NCBI GenBank assembly: GCA_938016235.1
Contig: CALLPU010000145.1
Span: 1 to 24,191 of the forward strand
From: an uncultured Granulosicoccus sp.
Lineage (GTDB): Bacteria > Pseudomonadota > Gammaproteobacteria > Granulosicoccales > Granulosicoccaceae
Direction of reading: 5' to 3'
Length of the DNA stretch: 24,191 nucleotides
A program made the position numbers and the translations under genes. Each line of letters opens with the position of its first letter. Positions within the stretch are counted from its first letter, which is position 1. Below are positions 9,605 to 17,337 of the stretch, in pieces. The notes beneath the pieces were generated by a model. The model saw only the letters and a program-made list of their open reading frames with translations. It was not told the DNA's origin and did no database searches.

Positions 9605-9672
9605 AACTCATTGATCTAAAAGCCAAACACGATAAAAAAACATCGTATTCAGCAACAAATTGAGGATTTTTC

Positions 9673-9697
9673 GCCCTTAAAACGATGTGTTAAGGGC
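9673..9697 (-). repeat. 8-bp inverted repeat after the RAYT gene
   Basis: GCCCTTAA (9673-9680) and TTAAGGGC (9690-9697) form a perfect stem with a nine-base loop. It starts about nine bases beyond the stop codon of the transposase gene. On the minus strand it is followed by GAAAAATCC rather than a T tract, so it is a poor intrinsic terminator. It may instead be a REP-like palindrome tied to the RAYT gene; this is inference. Confidence 0.4.
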
Positions 9698-9705
9698 TCT
9701 AAGTC

Positions 9706-10488
9706 TTACACCAGCTGCGGGTATTTGAACTCACGGGCTGCCGGCAGTGCAATTGTACTGTGTTGAACCTGGTAACCCGGTACCTGCTCCCTGACGGCAT
9801 AACAATCGGCCTCGGGTCGGGTTCGCCGACCCGGGTTGGTGAACGCCAGTGCACGTTGCATTCTCAGTGCATAGTCCAGATTCCCAACCGCAATGCTTTC
9901 CGTCCAGTGAGACTCCCGCTTTAACGAACCAGCACGCAATTGCTCATTGATCCAGAGTTCCCGGGTTTGCAAAAAGGACAAGGGGGAGTTGAAGCCGAGC
10001 AGCTCGCAGGTACTGACCATATCGATACGCGAGCCTCGTCGACGCGGATGTTTCGCTTCATGGTATCCGCTACAGGACCACTCCTCTGGATGCGAAACCT
10101 CACCCGCACGCACCATGTTGAGATCAATGTAGGCCATGCAACGCGCGAGATGCTCGTTGGTTTGTACCGCGGTTGCATGATAGCGGTCTTCCCAAAATGC
10201 ACCGCGCCGCTTGTGCCTTTTGTTGAATTCCTGCGCTGTCCTTCCTGCTATCAGCTGCATAGCCGGTGAAATGGCGTTGTTGCCGTGATCGTGCACCAGC
10301 AAATGCACGTGGTTGGACGTCACAATGTAGTTAAGAACACTCAACCCGTAGCGTCGACGCGCCTGATACAACCAGTACAACCAACGACGACGATCCGTTT
10401 GGAATCGCAGTAGAAATTGCTTCTGATGGCAACGCTGGGTGATGTGCCAAACCTGACCGGCAATGAAATGCCTGTTTGCTCGTGGCAT
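9706..10488 (-). CDS. REP-associated tyrosine transposase (RAYT, Y1/HUH family)
   Basis: This is a single-strand DNA transposase-like protein of the IS200/IS605-related Y1 family that handles REP palindromes; such genes are usually single-copy and not self-mobile. I start it at ATG 10488 because GGAGGGAG lies seven bases upstream on the minus strand; the longer frame from 10569 adds 27 residues with no family match. The 260 residues show HVH (60-62, the HUH metal motif) in TSNHVHLLV. The RGAFWEDRYHAT stretch follows, then the candidate catalytic Tyr120 in YIDLNMVRAGEV. A C-terminal extension (about 150-260) is like that of larger RAYT groups and beyond E. coli RayT (about 165). No classic terminal repeats or target duplication were seen, but nested inverted repeats lie upstream and a hairpin downstream. 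It separates hrpA from the priA-argS-SPOR block. Full length, probably functional. Confidence 0.9.
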   Translation of the reverse strand: MPRANRHFIAGQVWHITQRCHQKQFLLRFQTDRRRWLYWLYQARRRYGLSVLNYIVTSNHVHLLVHDHGNNAISPAMQLIAGRTAQEFNKRHKRRGAFWEDRYHATAVQTNEHLARCMAYIDLNMVRAGEVSHPEEWSCSGYHEAKHPRRRGSRIDMVSTCELLGFNSPLSFLQTRELWINEQLRAGSLKRESHWTESIAVGNLDYALRMQRALAFTNPGRRTRPEADCYAVREQVPGYQVQHSTIALPAAREFKYPQLV

Positions 10489-10585
10489 GTTGCTCCCTCC
10501 CTGGAACGTGAAACTTTGACGTGTACACAGACATCGGGCTCTCTTCCTGAGAACTCTCTGTCTACCCACGATTGGACCGCAAAGT

Positions 10586-10625
10586 CAGATCATTGGCAAT
10601 GACGCGTTGCCAGAAGTGAGATCTG
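10586..10625. repeat. Nested inverted repeat (REP-like candidate) upstream of RAYT
   Basis: An outer stem CAGATC (10586-10591) / GATCTG (10620-10625) encloses an inner stem TGGCAA (10594-10599) / TTGCCA (10607-10612) with a seven-base loop. The internal loop is uneven (2 and 7 bases). An imperfect palindrome of about 40 bases next to a RAYT gene is what REP elements look like, but I did not find the GTAG/GGAG head that many REPs carry, nor a second close copy in the window. Confidence 0.35.
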
Positions 10626-10673
10626 TTTGGCAAGGCGTTAAAGCGATATTTTTCGGCCAAAAAATGCTCGATT

Positions 10674-10712
10674 AAGGCCCGATACAAGCGCTTTTTGAGC
10701 GGAATAGGCCTT
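10674..10712. repeat. Second nested inverted repeat between SPOR gene and RAYT gene
   Basis: AAGGCC (10674-10679) pairs with GGCCTT (10707-10712), and inside it CGCT (10689-10692) pairs with AGCG (10698-10701) around a five-base loop. It lies 35 bases beyond the SPOR gene's stop codon on the minus strand. It could be a weak terminator of the argS-SPOR transcript or a REP-like palindrome; there is no clear T tract right after it. Confidence 0.3.
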
Positions 10713-10746
10713 GAAAACAACAGGTTGTGGTGGTCCGACCCGGGCG

Positions 10747-11361
10747 TTAGCCGGTGACGCGGAGCAGGCGGTAGTTGATGCCGCCTTTCTGGAGACGCTG
10801 TTTGGCGTTGGTGACTTTGACCTTGTCGAAGAACGGGCCGATACGCACGTGGTGCCCGGTAGAGCCGTTGGCACCATGGCGCACTTCGATGAACGCATCG
10901 AGACCGAGCAGCAACACTGCAGCTCTGGCACGCTCCGCATCAGTCAGGCCGGAATAGACACCGGCCTGCAGGTAGTAAGACTCCTTGCCAAAACTGCTCG
11001 CCGGAATCTCGGCATACCCTTCGGCGGCCAGCCCTCGTGCGCTGAGCGTCTGGGCACTGCCCGGCACGATTCGCGTGGCCGGAGGGATCACAGCCTGAAG
11101 CACTTCAGGCTGTGTCTTGCTGACTATGCGGGGCTGCTGTTTGACGGTCTGATCCTGCAGCACCGTGTAGAACTGGTAGCCGCTGCCGGTAGACACTTCG
11201 GGCTGTATGCCCTGAACGGAGAAATCGCCTAACGTGCCATCAACGGGTAGACGCGAAAGCAGCATGACGAACCCGAAGACAAAACCCACGAGCAGGCCCA
11301 GGGCCAGCACGAACAATCGATTGCTGGGCGCTTTCGCTGGAGCTGTCGGGGTACTCGCCAT
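10747..11361 (-). CDS. Inner-membrane SPOR-domain protein (FtsN-like, argS-linked)
   Basis: The 204 residues have a short cytoplasmic start, one membrane helix (about 15-37), a Pro/Gln-containing periplasmic linker, and a C-terminal SPOR domain (about 127-203: SYYLQAGVY, LLGLDAFIEV, HHVRIGPF). SPOR domains bind septal glycan strands stripped of stem peptides, which points to the division site. The gene starts three bases after argS stops, and its ribosome site (GAGGTG) lies within the end of argS, so the two are probably co-transcribed and perhaps coupled. In many gammaproteobacteria a gene of this type follows argS and precedes hslVU; here hslVU is not downstream. It lacks proof of being FtsN itself; other SPOR proteins share this layout. 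Confidence 0.9.
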   Translation of the reverse strand: MASTPTAPAKAPSNRLFVLALGLLVGFVFGFVMLLSRLPVDGTLGDFSVQGIQPEVSTGSGYQFYTVLQDQTVKQQPRIVSKTQPEVLQAVIPPATRIVPGSAQTLSARGLAAEGYAEIPASSFGKESYYLQAGVYSGLTDAERARAAVLLLGLDAFIEVRHGANGSTGHHVRIGPFFDKVKVTNAKQRLQKGGINYRLLRVTG

Positions 11362-11364
11362 CTA

Positions 11365-13119
11365 TTACATCACCTCGGGTGTCGACACATCGATAAGGCC
11401 GAGTCCGTTGGCCAGAACCTGACGAACCGCCAGCAACAGGCACAAACGTGCATGCCTGAGTTCATCATCGTCAACGAGCACTTTGTGCGCGTTGTAATAA
11501 CTGTGTAGACCATTTGCGAGATCTCGCAAGTATCCTGTGAGCTGATGAGGCTCATGTGCCAGCGCTGCCCGCTCTATCAGCTCGGGGTAGGTGGCCAGTA
11601 GCGTCATCAACTCGGTTTCAGCCGTTTCATTCAATCGATGCAGGGCAGCCAGGCCAGCGGCCTGATCGAACGTCATTTCACGCTGATCGAGTTGCCGCAT
11701 GACACTGCAGATGCGGGCGTAGGCGTACTGCACGTAGTACACGGGGTTGTCGTTGGACTGGGACTTGGCTAGATCCAGATCAAAATCCAGATGCTGGGAA
11801 AACTTGCGCATGACATAGAAAAAACGCGCAGCGTCTTTTCCCACTTCATCTCGCAGCTCGCGAAGCGTCACGAACGAGCCCGAACGGGTTGACATCTGCA
11901 CGCGCTCCCCACCACGAAACAGATTTACAAACTGTATCAGTACAAATTCCAGACGCTCACGAGAATGGCCGAGTGCTTCACACGCAGCGTACATGCGAGC
12001 GGTATAACCATGATGATCAGAGCCAAACGCATACAACACCCGATCGAACCCGCGTTGCATCTTGTTATCGATGTAAGCAATGTCGGAAGCAAAATAGGTG
12101 GTCTGACCGTTGGCGCGCACCACCGGGCGGTCCTTGTCGTCGCCGAAGTCTGTTGAGCGAAACCAGCGTACGCCTTCCTTTTCGTACAAGTGGCCGGCCG
12201 CGTCGAGTTTGTCGACCACCACTTGCACATGATCGCCCAGGCTTCGCTCACTGAACCATTCATCGTACTGCACGCCGAACTCGCCCAGATCCTGGCGAAT
12301 ATCATCAAGGATCGAGTCCAGCGCCCGGTCGAACACGATCTGGTAGTCCGTATCGCCCAGCAAGGCTTTCGCGCGTAACACCAGGCCGTCGATGTGTTTT
12401 TCCTTGTCACCACCCGCCGGTTCGTCGGCTACAACGTCCAGAAAGGCATCGTCTGCGGATTGCTTGAAGCGCTCCGCATATTGCTCAATCAAAGACTGGC
12501 TGATCTGGTGGATGTAGTCACCCTTGTATCCGTTAGACGGGAAAACAAATTCCTCACCCAGAATTGTCAGGTAACGCAGCCACACGCTTGTCGCCAGAAT
12601 ATCCATCTGCCGCCCAGCGTCGTTGACGTAATACTCGCGTTGTACATCGAAGCCGACAGCATGCAGCAGGTTGGCGATGGTGGCTCCCAGAGCCGCTCCT
12701 CGACCGTGGCCTACATGCAGTGGGCCGGACGGATTGGCCGACACGTATTCAACCTGCACCCGCTTACCCAGGCCAGCCTGACTGCGACCAAACGTGTCGC
12801 CAGCACTTAACACGGTCGCGACGACTGCCGCCTGTGCATCATCTGCCTGAAAAAAATTAATGAAGCCAGGGCCTGCGATAACAACATCACGAATCACGGG
12901 CGATGGCGGTAACGCATCAATCAATGCCTGAGCGATCTCACGCGGAGGCTTACCTGCAGGTTTAGCCAGCATCATCGCCAGGTTAGAGGCAAAGTCACCG
13001 TGGCTGGCGTCTTTGGTGCGGCTGACATTGACCGGTGGATTGACCTCCGCAGGCACCACTCCACTGGCCTTCAGAGCCTCAAGCGCTACTATCAGCTGCT
13101 CTTCTATTCGCTCTTTCAC
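11365..13119 (-). CDS. argS: Arginyl-tRNA synthetase
   Basis: ArgS is the class I cytoplasmic enzyme that charges tRNA-Arg with arginine. The 584 residues match the bacterial length. Seen are the N-terminal tRNA D-loop-recognition domain (1-110), the HIGH motif as HVGH (135-138) in SANPSGPLHVGHGRG, FGSDHHGYTAR (365-375), the KMSKS counterpart as QMSTRSG (408-414, normal for ArgS), and the helical anticodon domain ending in STPEVM. The start is GTG at 13119 with GGAGA seven bases upstream on the minus strand. It is followed after three bases by the SPOR gene, and priA lies 172 bases upstream on the same strand. The gene is complete. Confidence 0.98.
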   Translation of the reverse strand: MKERIEEQLIVALEALKASGVVPAEVNPPVNVSRTKDASHGDFASNLAMMLAKPAGKPPREIAQALIDALPPSPVIRDVVIAGPGFINFFQADDAQAAVVATVLSAGDTFGRSQAGLGKRVQVEYVSANPSGPLHVGHGRGAALGATIANLLHAVGFDVQREYYVNDAGRQMDILATSVWLRYLTILGEEFVFPSNGYKGDYIHQISQSLIEQYAERFKQSADDAFLDVVADEPAGGDKEKHIDGLVLRAKALLGDTDYQIVFDRALDSILDDIRQDLGEFGVQYDEWFSERSLGDHVQVVVDKLDAAGHLYEKEGVRWFRSTDFGDDKDRPVVRANGQTTYFASDIAYIDNKMQRGFDRVLYAFGSDHHGYTARMYAACEALGHSRERLEFVLIQFVNLFRGGERVQMSTRSGSFVTLRELRDEVGKDAARFFYVMRKFSQHLDFDLDLAKSQSNDNPVYYVQYAYARICSVMRQLDQREMTFDQAAGLAALHRLNETAETELMTLLATYPELIERAALAHEPHQLTGYLRDLANGLHSYYNAHKVLVDDDELRHARLCLLLAVRQVLANGLGLIDVSTPEVM

Positions 13120-13258
13120 AAAGCATTCTCCAGCAGGTCAGTCATCACGTCATCAACAGTTCAAAGCACCGCACTGATTTGCGGCAGGCGAGTTTATCAC
13201 CCCGCTGTGCGAACTCACATATCAACGCGTGCAATGAGTGCACCAGACATAGCGAGCC

Positions 13259-13276
13259 GTTCCAACGTTGTGGAAC
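13259..13276 (-). repeat. 6-bp inverted repeat after priA
   Basis: GTTCCA (13259-13264) and TGGAAC (13271-13276) form a short perfect stem with a six-base loop, 16 bases beyond the priA stop on the minus strand, in the 172-base gap before argS. No T tract follows, so terminator function is doubtful. Confidence 0.3.
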
Positions 13277-13291
13277 ATCGCTGATGTGCGA

Positions 13292-15478
13292 TCAATACAG
13301 GTCGACTGGATCCACATCGATAGACCATCGACACTTGCGAGATCCGGGCAAATGATCAATGTGGGTGCACAACTGAGCCAGGTTGTGGTTCAACGTGGAT
13401 CGCTTGTCGGATTGCAGGAGTAACTGCGCCCTGAAGCGTCCACCCAGGCGCTCCATCGGTGCAGGCGCAGGCCCGAGAATCTCCATAGAGCCCACGCGAT
13501 GCTGCTCCATCGATTGAACAACCTGCTGCAGAAACGCATGCGCCTGGCGCGCATCCGCTGCCTCAGCGCGCACGAGTGCCATAAACGAGAACGGCGGTAG
13601 CTCGGCTGTTTTACGTTCGTCCATGGCGATACGGGCAAATGCCTCGTAGCCTTCATGCACCAGCGTTTGTAACATCGGATTGTCCGGATTGCGCGTCTGG
13701 ATCATGACCGTTCCCGCCCTGGACTCACGGCCGGCTCTGCCGGCAACCTGCACAATCAGCTGCCCCATATGCTCAAGCGATCGGAAATCGGTGCCGAACA
13801 GGCCACGATCAGCGTCGAGGATGCACACCAGCGTCAGCTTGGGAAAATGATGGCCTTTGGCCAGCATCTGTGTACCCACCAGGATCCGCGCTTCGCCAGT
13901 GACGGCTCGCTGCAGCTGAGCCTCCAGCGCACCCTTACGACGCGTGCTGTCTCTGTCGATGCGTGCAATCGGTGTGTCGGGGAACTGCTCGGTCAGGGCG
14001 TCGGTGATGCGTTCGGTACCGAAACCCACACGATCGAGTTGGGTGGATCCACAACTCTCGCAGCCAGGCGGAATCGGCCGCTCCGACCCACAATGGTGAC
14101 AGCGCAGGCGGTTATGCCTGACATGCACTGTCATGTGAGCATCGCAGCGCCGACAGTCGGCCGCTGCACCGCAGTCGTTACATAACAGTGTGGGTGCAAA
14201 GCCGCGCCGGTTGATGAATACCAGCACCTGCCCCTGTTCGTCCAGGTGTGCTCGCATGGCATCAATTAGCCGATCACTCATGCCTTCGACCAGCTTGCGG
14301 CGACGGATGTCCATCAGCGCCAGCGTGGGTGGCACGGCATCGCCGGCACGACGGGTCAGTGGCAACTCAGTCAAGCGACCAGCTCGAACGCTGTTCAGGC
14401 TTTCGAATGAGGGTGTAGCGGTACCCAGCACGATGGGGCATTGGCAGGCCCGGGCACGCATCAGGGCAAAATCACGAGCGTGATAGCGAAAACCATCCTG
14501 CTGTTTCAACGAGCCGTCATGTTCTTCATCGACGATGATCAAGCCCAGCCGGGGCAGCGGTGCCAGCACGGAAGATCGCGTACCAATCACCACATCAGCG
14601 AGACCGTTTGCGGCAAACAACCAGCTTTGCAGTCGCTCTGAATCATTCAGCGCAGAATGCAGGCTCACCAGGCAGCCGCTCAGGCGTTGTTCAAAGCGGG
14701 TCATCAATTGCGGCGTCAGGGATATTTCCGGCACCATGATCAGCGACTGAAAACCGCGCTGCTGAGCTTCCTGAATGCAGCGCAAATACACTTCGGTTTT
14801 ACCGCTGCCCGTGACCCCTTTGAGAAGAAAACCCTGAAAGCTGCCCAGGCTTTTCTGAATGGCGGCAACCGCCGATGCCTGCTCAGGCAATAAATCAGGC
14901 GCTGCAGCCTTCGCGGTGTTATCCGGCAACTGCACCGAGGTCACGCGTTCCACCCAGCCCCGCTCCATCAGACTCTTTACAGGCGTCCGCCAACTCGTGC
15001 TGATGGCCCGCAGAGCCGCAGCAGCGACCGGCTGCCCGGCCCTGTCCACCAGATAACGCAACAGCTGCCGCTGCAACAACGCGCGGGCCGGTAGCGATTG
15101 GACATCGCACCCAGCCAGGCTACGGAAAAACTCCTGCGTGGCCAACTCCGCCGGTTTACCACGACGCAGTAGCGCTGGCAGCGCACTGCTCAGCACCTCA
15201 CCCAGCGGATGATGGTAGTAGCGGCTCGCCCACTCAAGCAGGCGCATCAGATCCCCCGGCAGTACCGGTTCAGCATCGAAAACTCGATAGACCGGTTTCA
15301 ATTTCTCAACCGGGACATCCGTGTGTGCAATTTCTCCCACAATGATGCCAGTGACGGTTCTTCGGCCGAACGGAACCGCCACCCGCACACCCGGGACAAT
15401 TGCCTGAGATTGCGTCCACAAGTAGTCGAACACACCGTACAAGGGCGATGGAACTGCAACCTGTACCAGAGCACTCAT
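13292..15478 (-). CDS. priA: Primosomal protein N' (replication restart helicase PriA)
   Basis: PriA recognises stalled forks and D-loops and reloads the replicative helicase through PriB/DnaT/DnaC. The 728 residues match E. coli (732). Seen are the N-terminal DNA-binding domain (1-105), Walker A GVTGSGKT (221-228), the DEEH box (317-320), the family stretch GSLKQQDGFRYHARD, eight zinc-binding cysteines (433, 436, 442, 445, 460, 463, 473, 476), and the motif VI-like VAGRAGR. Start is ATG at 15478 with no good ribosome site; it overlaps by ATGA with a 61-codon frame that begins at 15660, which may or may not be real. A DnaA-box cluster (15561-15606) lies 83-128 bases upstream. The gene is complete. 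Confidence 0.97.
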   Translation of the reverse strand: MSALVQVAVPSPLYGVFDYLWTQSQAIVPGVRVAVPFGRRTVTGIIVGEIAHTDVPVEKLKPVYRVFDAEPVLPGDLMRLLEWASRYYHHPLGEVLSSALPALLRRGKPAELATQEFFRSLAGCDVQSLPARALLQRQLLRYLVDRAGQPVAAAALRAISTSWRTPVKSLMERGWVERVTSVQLPDNTAKAAAPDLLPEQASAVAAIQKSLGSFQGFLLKGVTGSGKTEVYLRCIQEAQQRGFQSLIMVPEISLTPQLMTRFEQRLSGCLVSLHSALNDSERLQSWLFAANGLADVVIGTRSSVLAPLPRLGLIIVDEEHDGSLKQQDGFRYHARDFALMRARACQCPIVLGTATPSFESLNSVRAGRLTELPLTRRAGDAVPPTLALMDIRRRKLVEGMSDRLIDAMRAHLDEQGQVLVFINRRGFAPTLLCNDCGAAADCRRCDAHMTVHVRHNRLRCHHCGSERPIPPGCESCGSTQLDRVGFGTERITDALTEQFPDTPIARIDRDSTRRKGALEAQLQRAVTGEARILVGTQMLAKGHHFPKLTLVCILDADRGLFGTDFRSLEHMGQLIVQVAGRAGRESRAGTVMIQTRNPDNPMLQTLVHEGYEAFARIAMDERKTAELPPFSFMALVRAEAADARQAHAFLQQVVQSMEQHRVGSMEILGPAPAPMERLGGRFRAQLLLQSDKRSTLNHNLAQLCTHIDHLPGSRKCRWSIDVDPVDLY

Positions 15479-15560
15479 TCAGATGCCGTGGATGCGTCAA
15501 TCGTGGTGCCTGAGCGCAGCGTCAGCAGGTTGCCGTGATAACACGCGCGATAGCGCCATT

Positions 15561-15606
15561 TTTTCCGCACCTTATCCACAAAATCTGTGGATAAGCCTGT
15601 GGAAAA
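15561..15606. promoter_or_regulatory. Near-symmetric cluster of four DnaA-box-like 9-mers upstream of priA
   Basis: Two perfect DnaA boxes (consensus TTATNCACA) face each other: TTATCCACA on the plus strand (15572-15580) and on the minus strand (15586-15594). Each is followed outward by a related 9-mer: TTTTCCGCA (15561-15569, plus) and TTTTCCACA (15598-15606, minus). Start-to-start spacings are 11 and 12 bases, about one helical turn. The inner pair, extended by one base each side, is also a perfect 10-bp inverted repeat with a five-base loop, so an RNA hairpin in a priA leader is an alternative reading. DnaA binding is inference from the consensus. Confidence 0.6.
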
Positions 15607-15718
15607 CCCTGCGAAAGCCCGCTCCAGCCAAGATGGATTAACGGCCCTGTCAAATTGCATATAATTTGAACAAAACCCGATATATGTTATTTTTCAATAT
15701 CTTAGCGCCAGTATTTTA

Positions 15719-15734
15719 TGTGATACCACTCACA
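15719..15734. promoter_or_regulatory. CRP-type binding site, TGTGA-N6-TCACA
   Basis: TGTGA (15719-15723) and TCACA (15730-15734) are separated by TACCAC, a perfect match to the CRP (Vfr/Clp-like) core with the right spacing. The centre lies about 248 bases upstream of the priA ATG and beyond the pnt terminator, so priA is the nearest gene that could be controlled. No promoter at the usual -41.5 or -61.5 spacing is clear on the minus strand, so function is unproven. Confidence 0.45.
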
Positions 15735-15792
15735 ACTACACGATTCACGTCAATTGAGCAACGACTTTTCGTCGCTGTGCATAAGCACCTGA

Positions 15793-15831
15793 GAAAATTA
15801 TTGGCGTCAACCGGAAATGACGCCAATTTTC
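15793..15831 (-). terminator. Rho-independent terminator of the pnt operon
   Basis: TTGGCGTCA (15801-15809) and TGACGCCAA (15818-15826) form a perfect 9-bp stem with an eight-base loop; outer A and T runs extend the pairing with a small bulge. On the minus strand the stem is followed by TAATTTTCT, the expected T-rich tail, about 120 bases beyond the pntB stop. It also has a T run on the plus strand, but no rightward gene ends here. Confidence 0.75.
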
Positions 15832-15948
15832 AGACATTTAACCGTTACTTGCACATCGTCGCACCAGGCAGACAAGCCAAGCCAGACAGTGACGGGGCAG
15901 CAACACCACAGCACCAAATCCGACCGGGTCCGGGCAACAACAGGCTGT

Positions 15949-17337
15949 TTAATCGAGCCCTTTTATCGCCATGATCAAATCCTGCACGCTGTCGCGAGCG
16001 TCACCGAATAAAACCCGGGTGACGGGCGCGAACAACAAGGCATTCTCGACACCGGCGTAACCCGTTCCATCGCCACGCTTCAAGACAATAACGCGCCTGG
16101 ATCGATCCACATCGAGTACTGGCATGCCAAACAACGGCGACTCCGGATTATCGCGCGCCGCAGGATTCACAATGTCGTTTGCGCCCACCACCAGCACCAC
16201 ATCGACTTGTGAAAACTCGGTATTGATGTCGCTAAGATCATGAATCTTCTCGTACGGCACACCTGCTTCTGCCAGCAACACATTCATATGACCAGGCATG
16301 CGACCCGCCACCGGGTGTATCGCAAATCCGGTTTCCACGCCCCGTTCATCGAGCAACTGAGTTAATTCACGCAGCTTGTGCTGGGCTTGCGCGGTCGCCA
16401 TACCGTAGCCCGGAACGATAATCACTCGTCCAGCGTAGGCCATGTCCACCGCAGCATCCCTGGCATCAATGGTATTGACATGGTCACGATCCTCTGTACG
16501 AGCCTGCTCGCCATCAGCAAGGCCGAATCCGGAATACATGATCTCGCTCAGGCGTCGATTCACCGCTCTGGCCATGAGCCGGGTGAGCAACGAGCCTGCA
16601 GCAAAGACAATGGTGCCCGCCACCATCATGGCCGGGTTTTCCAGCACATAACCGTCAAACGCGACGGCAAGACCCGTCAGCGCGTTGTACAGGGATATCA
16701 GCACAGGCATGTCGGCGGCCGACGTGGGTAACGTCATCAACAGGCCAAAGGTGATGGCCAGCGCAATGAACAACAGCAACAGAACCGGGTGTGCCGTGGC
16801 TGATGTAGCCAGTATCAGGCCCAGCAACAGCACAAGTGCACCATTGGCAAGGTAGGCCACCTGACGCTTGGCGAAGCCGTCCCGACGTGAAAAGTGCCCA
16901 CGTAATCTGAGAAAGGCAAAGAAGGACCCGGCGAATGCAATACAGCCAATCAACCCGCCGAGAACGGCCAGTGATTTTACCGCCGGACCGTACTCGGACA
17001 CATGCAGCAGCACGAGCATGGCAATGCCGGCAGCTGCCACACCACCGAGCGCGTTATACAGCGCGATCATCTGCGGTATGCGAGTCATGTCGACGCGCTT
17101 TGCATGCAACAGCGCAAGCCCGCCCCCCAGCGTCATGGCGACGATGATCAACGGCAGGTTGTCGCGCAATTCCGGATGGAAAAACATGGACACAATTGCC
17201 AGCACCATGCCGAAACCGGCAATCCAGATACCCGTGCGCGCTTTCGGTGGGGAGCTGAGTCGCCGCAGACCCACAACGAACGAGACCGTCGCAACGAACC
17301 AGGCGAGTTGCAGGGCGACTGGAACGCTCTCGCTCAT
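15949..17337 (-). CDS. pntB: NAD(P) transhydrogenase subunit beta
   Basis: PntB is the membrane and NADP(H)-binding part of proton-translocating transhydrogenase, which moves hydride between NADH and NADP+ using the proton gradient. The 462 residues match the family. Roughly nine membrane helices (about 5-260) are followed by domain III with VPGYGMATAQAQH (308-320), HPVAGRMPGHMN (341-352), VGANDIVNPAA and the KRGDGTGYAGVEN loop. All NADP-site signatures are intact. Start is ATG at 17337, overlapping the pntAB stop by four bases (ATGA), so translation is likely coupled. It is last in the operon and is followed by a good terminator. Confidence 0.97.
   Translation of the reverse strand: MSESVPVALQLAWFVATVSFVVGLRRLSSPPKARTGIWIAGFGMVLAIVSMFFHPELRDNLPLIIVAMTLGGGLALLHAKRVDMTRIPQMIALYNALGGVAAAGIAMLVLLHVSEYGPAVKSLAVLGGLIGCIAFAGSFFAFLRLRGHFSRRDGFAKRQVAYLANGALVLLLGLILATSATAHPVLLLLFIALAITFGLLMTLPTSAADMPVLISLYNALTGLAVAFDGYVLENPAMMVAGTIVFAAGSLLTRLMARAVNRRLSEIMYSGFGLADGEQARTEDRDHVNTIDARDAAVDMAYAGRVIIVPGYGMATAQAQHKLRELTQLLDERGVETGFAIHPVAGRMPGHMNVLLAEAGVPYEKIHDLSDINTEFSQVDVVLVVGANDIVNPAARDNPESPLFGMPVLDVDRSRRVIVLKRGDGTGYAGVENALLFAPVTRVLFGDARDSVQDLIMAIKGLD

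Larger units (their letters stand above)
15479..15948. other. Gene-free control region between pntB and priA, 470 bases
   Basis: Reading leftward from the pntB stop, it holds about 117 bases with nothing obvious, the pnt terminator hairpin (15793-15831), a CRP-type site (15719-15734), an AT-rich island (15651-15700 is 22 percent GC by hand count), and the DnaA-box cluster (15561-15606). A rightward 102-codon frame (15666-15974, TTG start) runs through the terminator and into pntB and is not believable. The priA promoter should lie here, but no convincing -35/-10 pair was found on the minus strand. Confidence 0.7.

Noticed and set aside
9694..10542. GGGCTCT at 9694-9700 and 10536-10542 as a target duplication flanking RAYT
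   Set aside because: Seven bases only, not at matched element ends and with no terminal repeats; chance is likely.
10489..10569. 27-residue N-terminal extension of the RAYT frame
   Set aside because: A strong ribosome site (GGAGG) sits just before the internal ATG at 10488, where family similarity begins.
15479..15948. Calling this region the chromosomal origin
   Set aside because: DnaA boxes and an AT-rich island are suggestive, but dnaA, dnaN, gidA or rpmH are not nearby, and no DUE 13-mers or GATC cluster were seen.
15666..15974. 102-codon rightward frame in the pntB-priA gap
   Set aside because: TTG start; it runs through the CRP-type site and the terminator hairpin and into the antisense of pntB; composition does not look coding.
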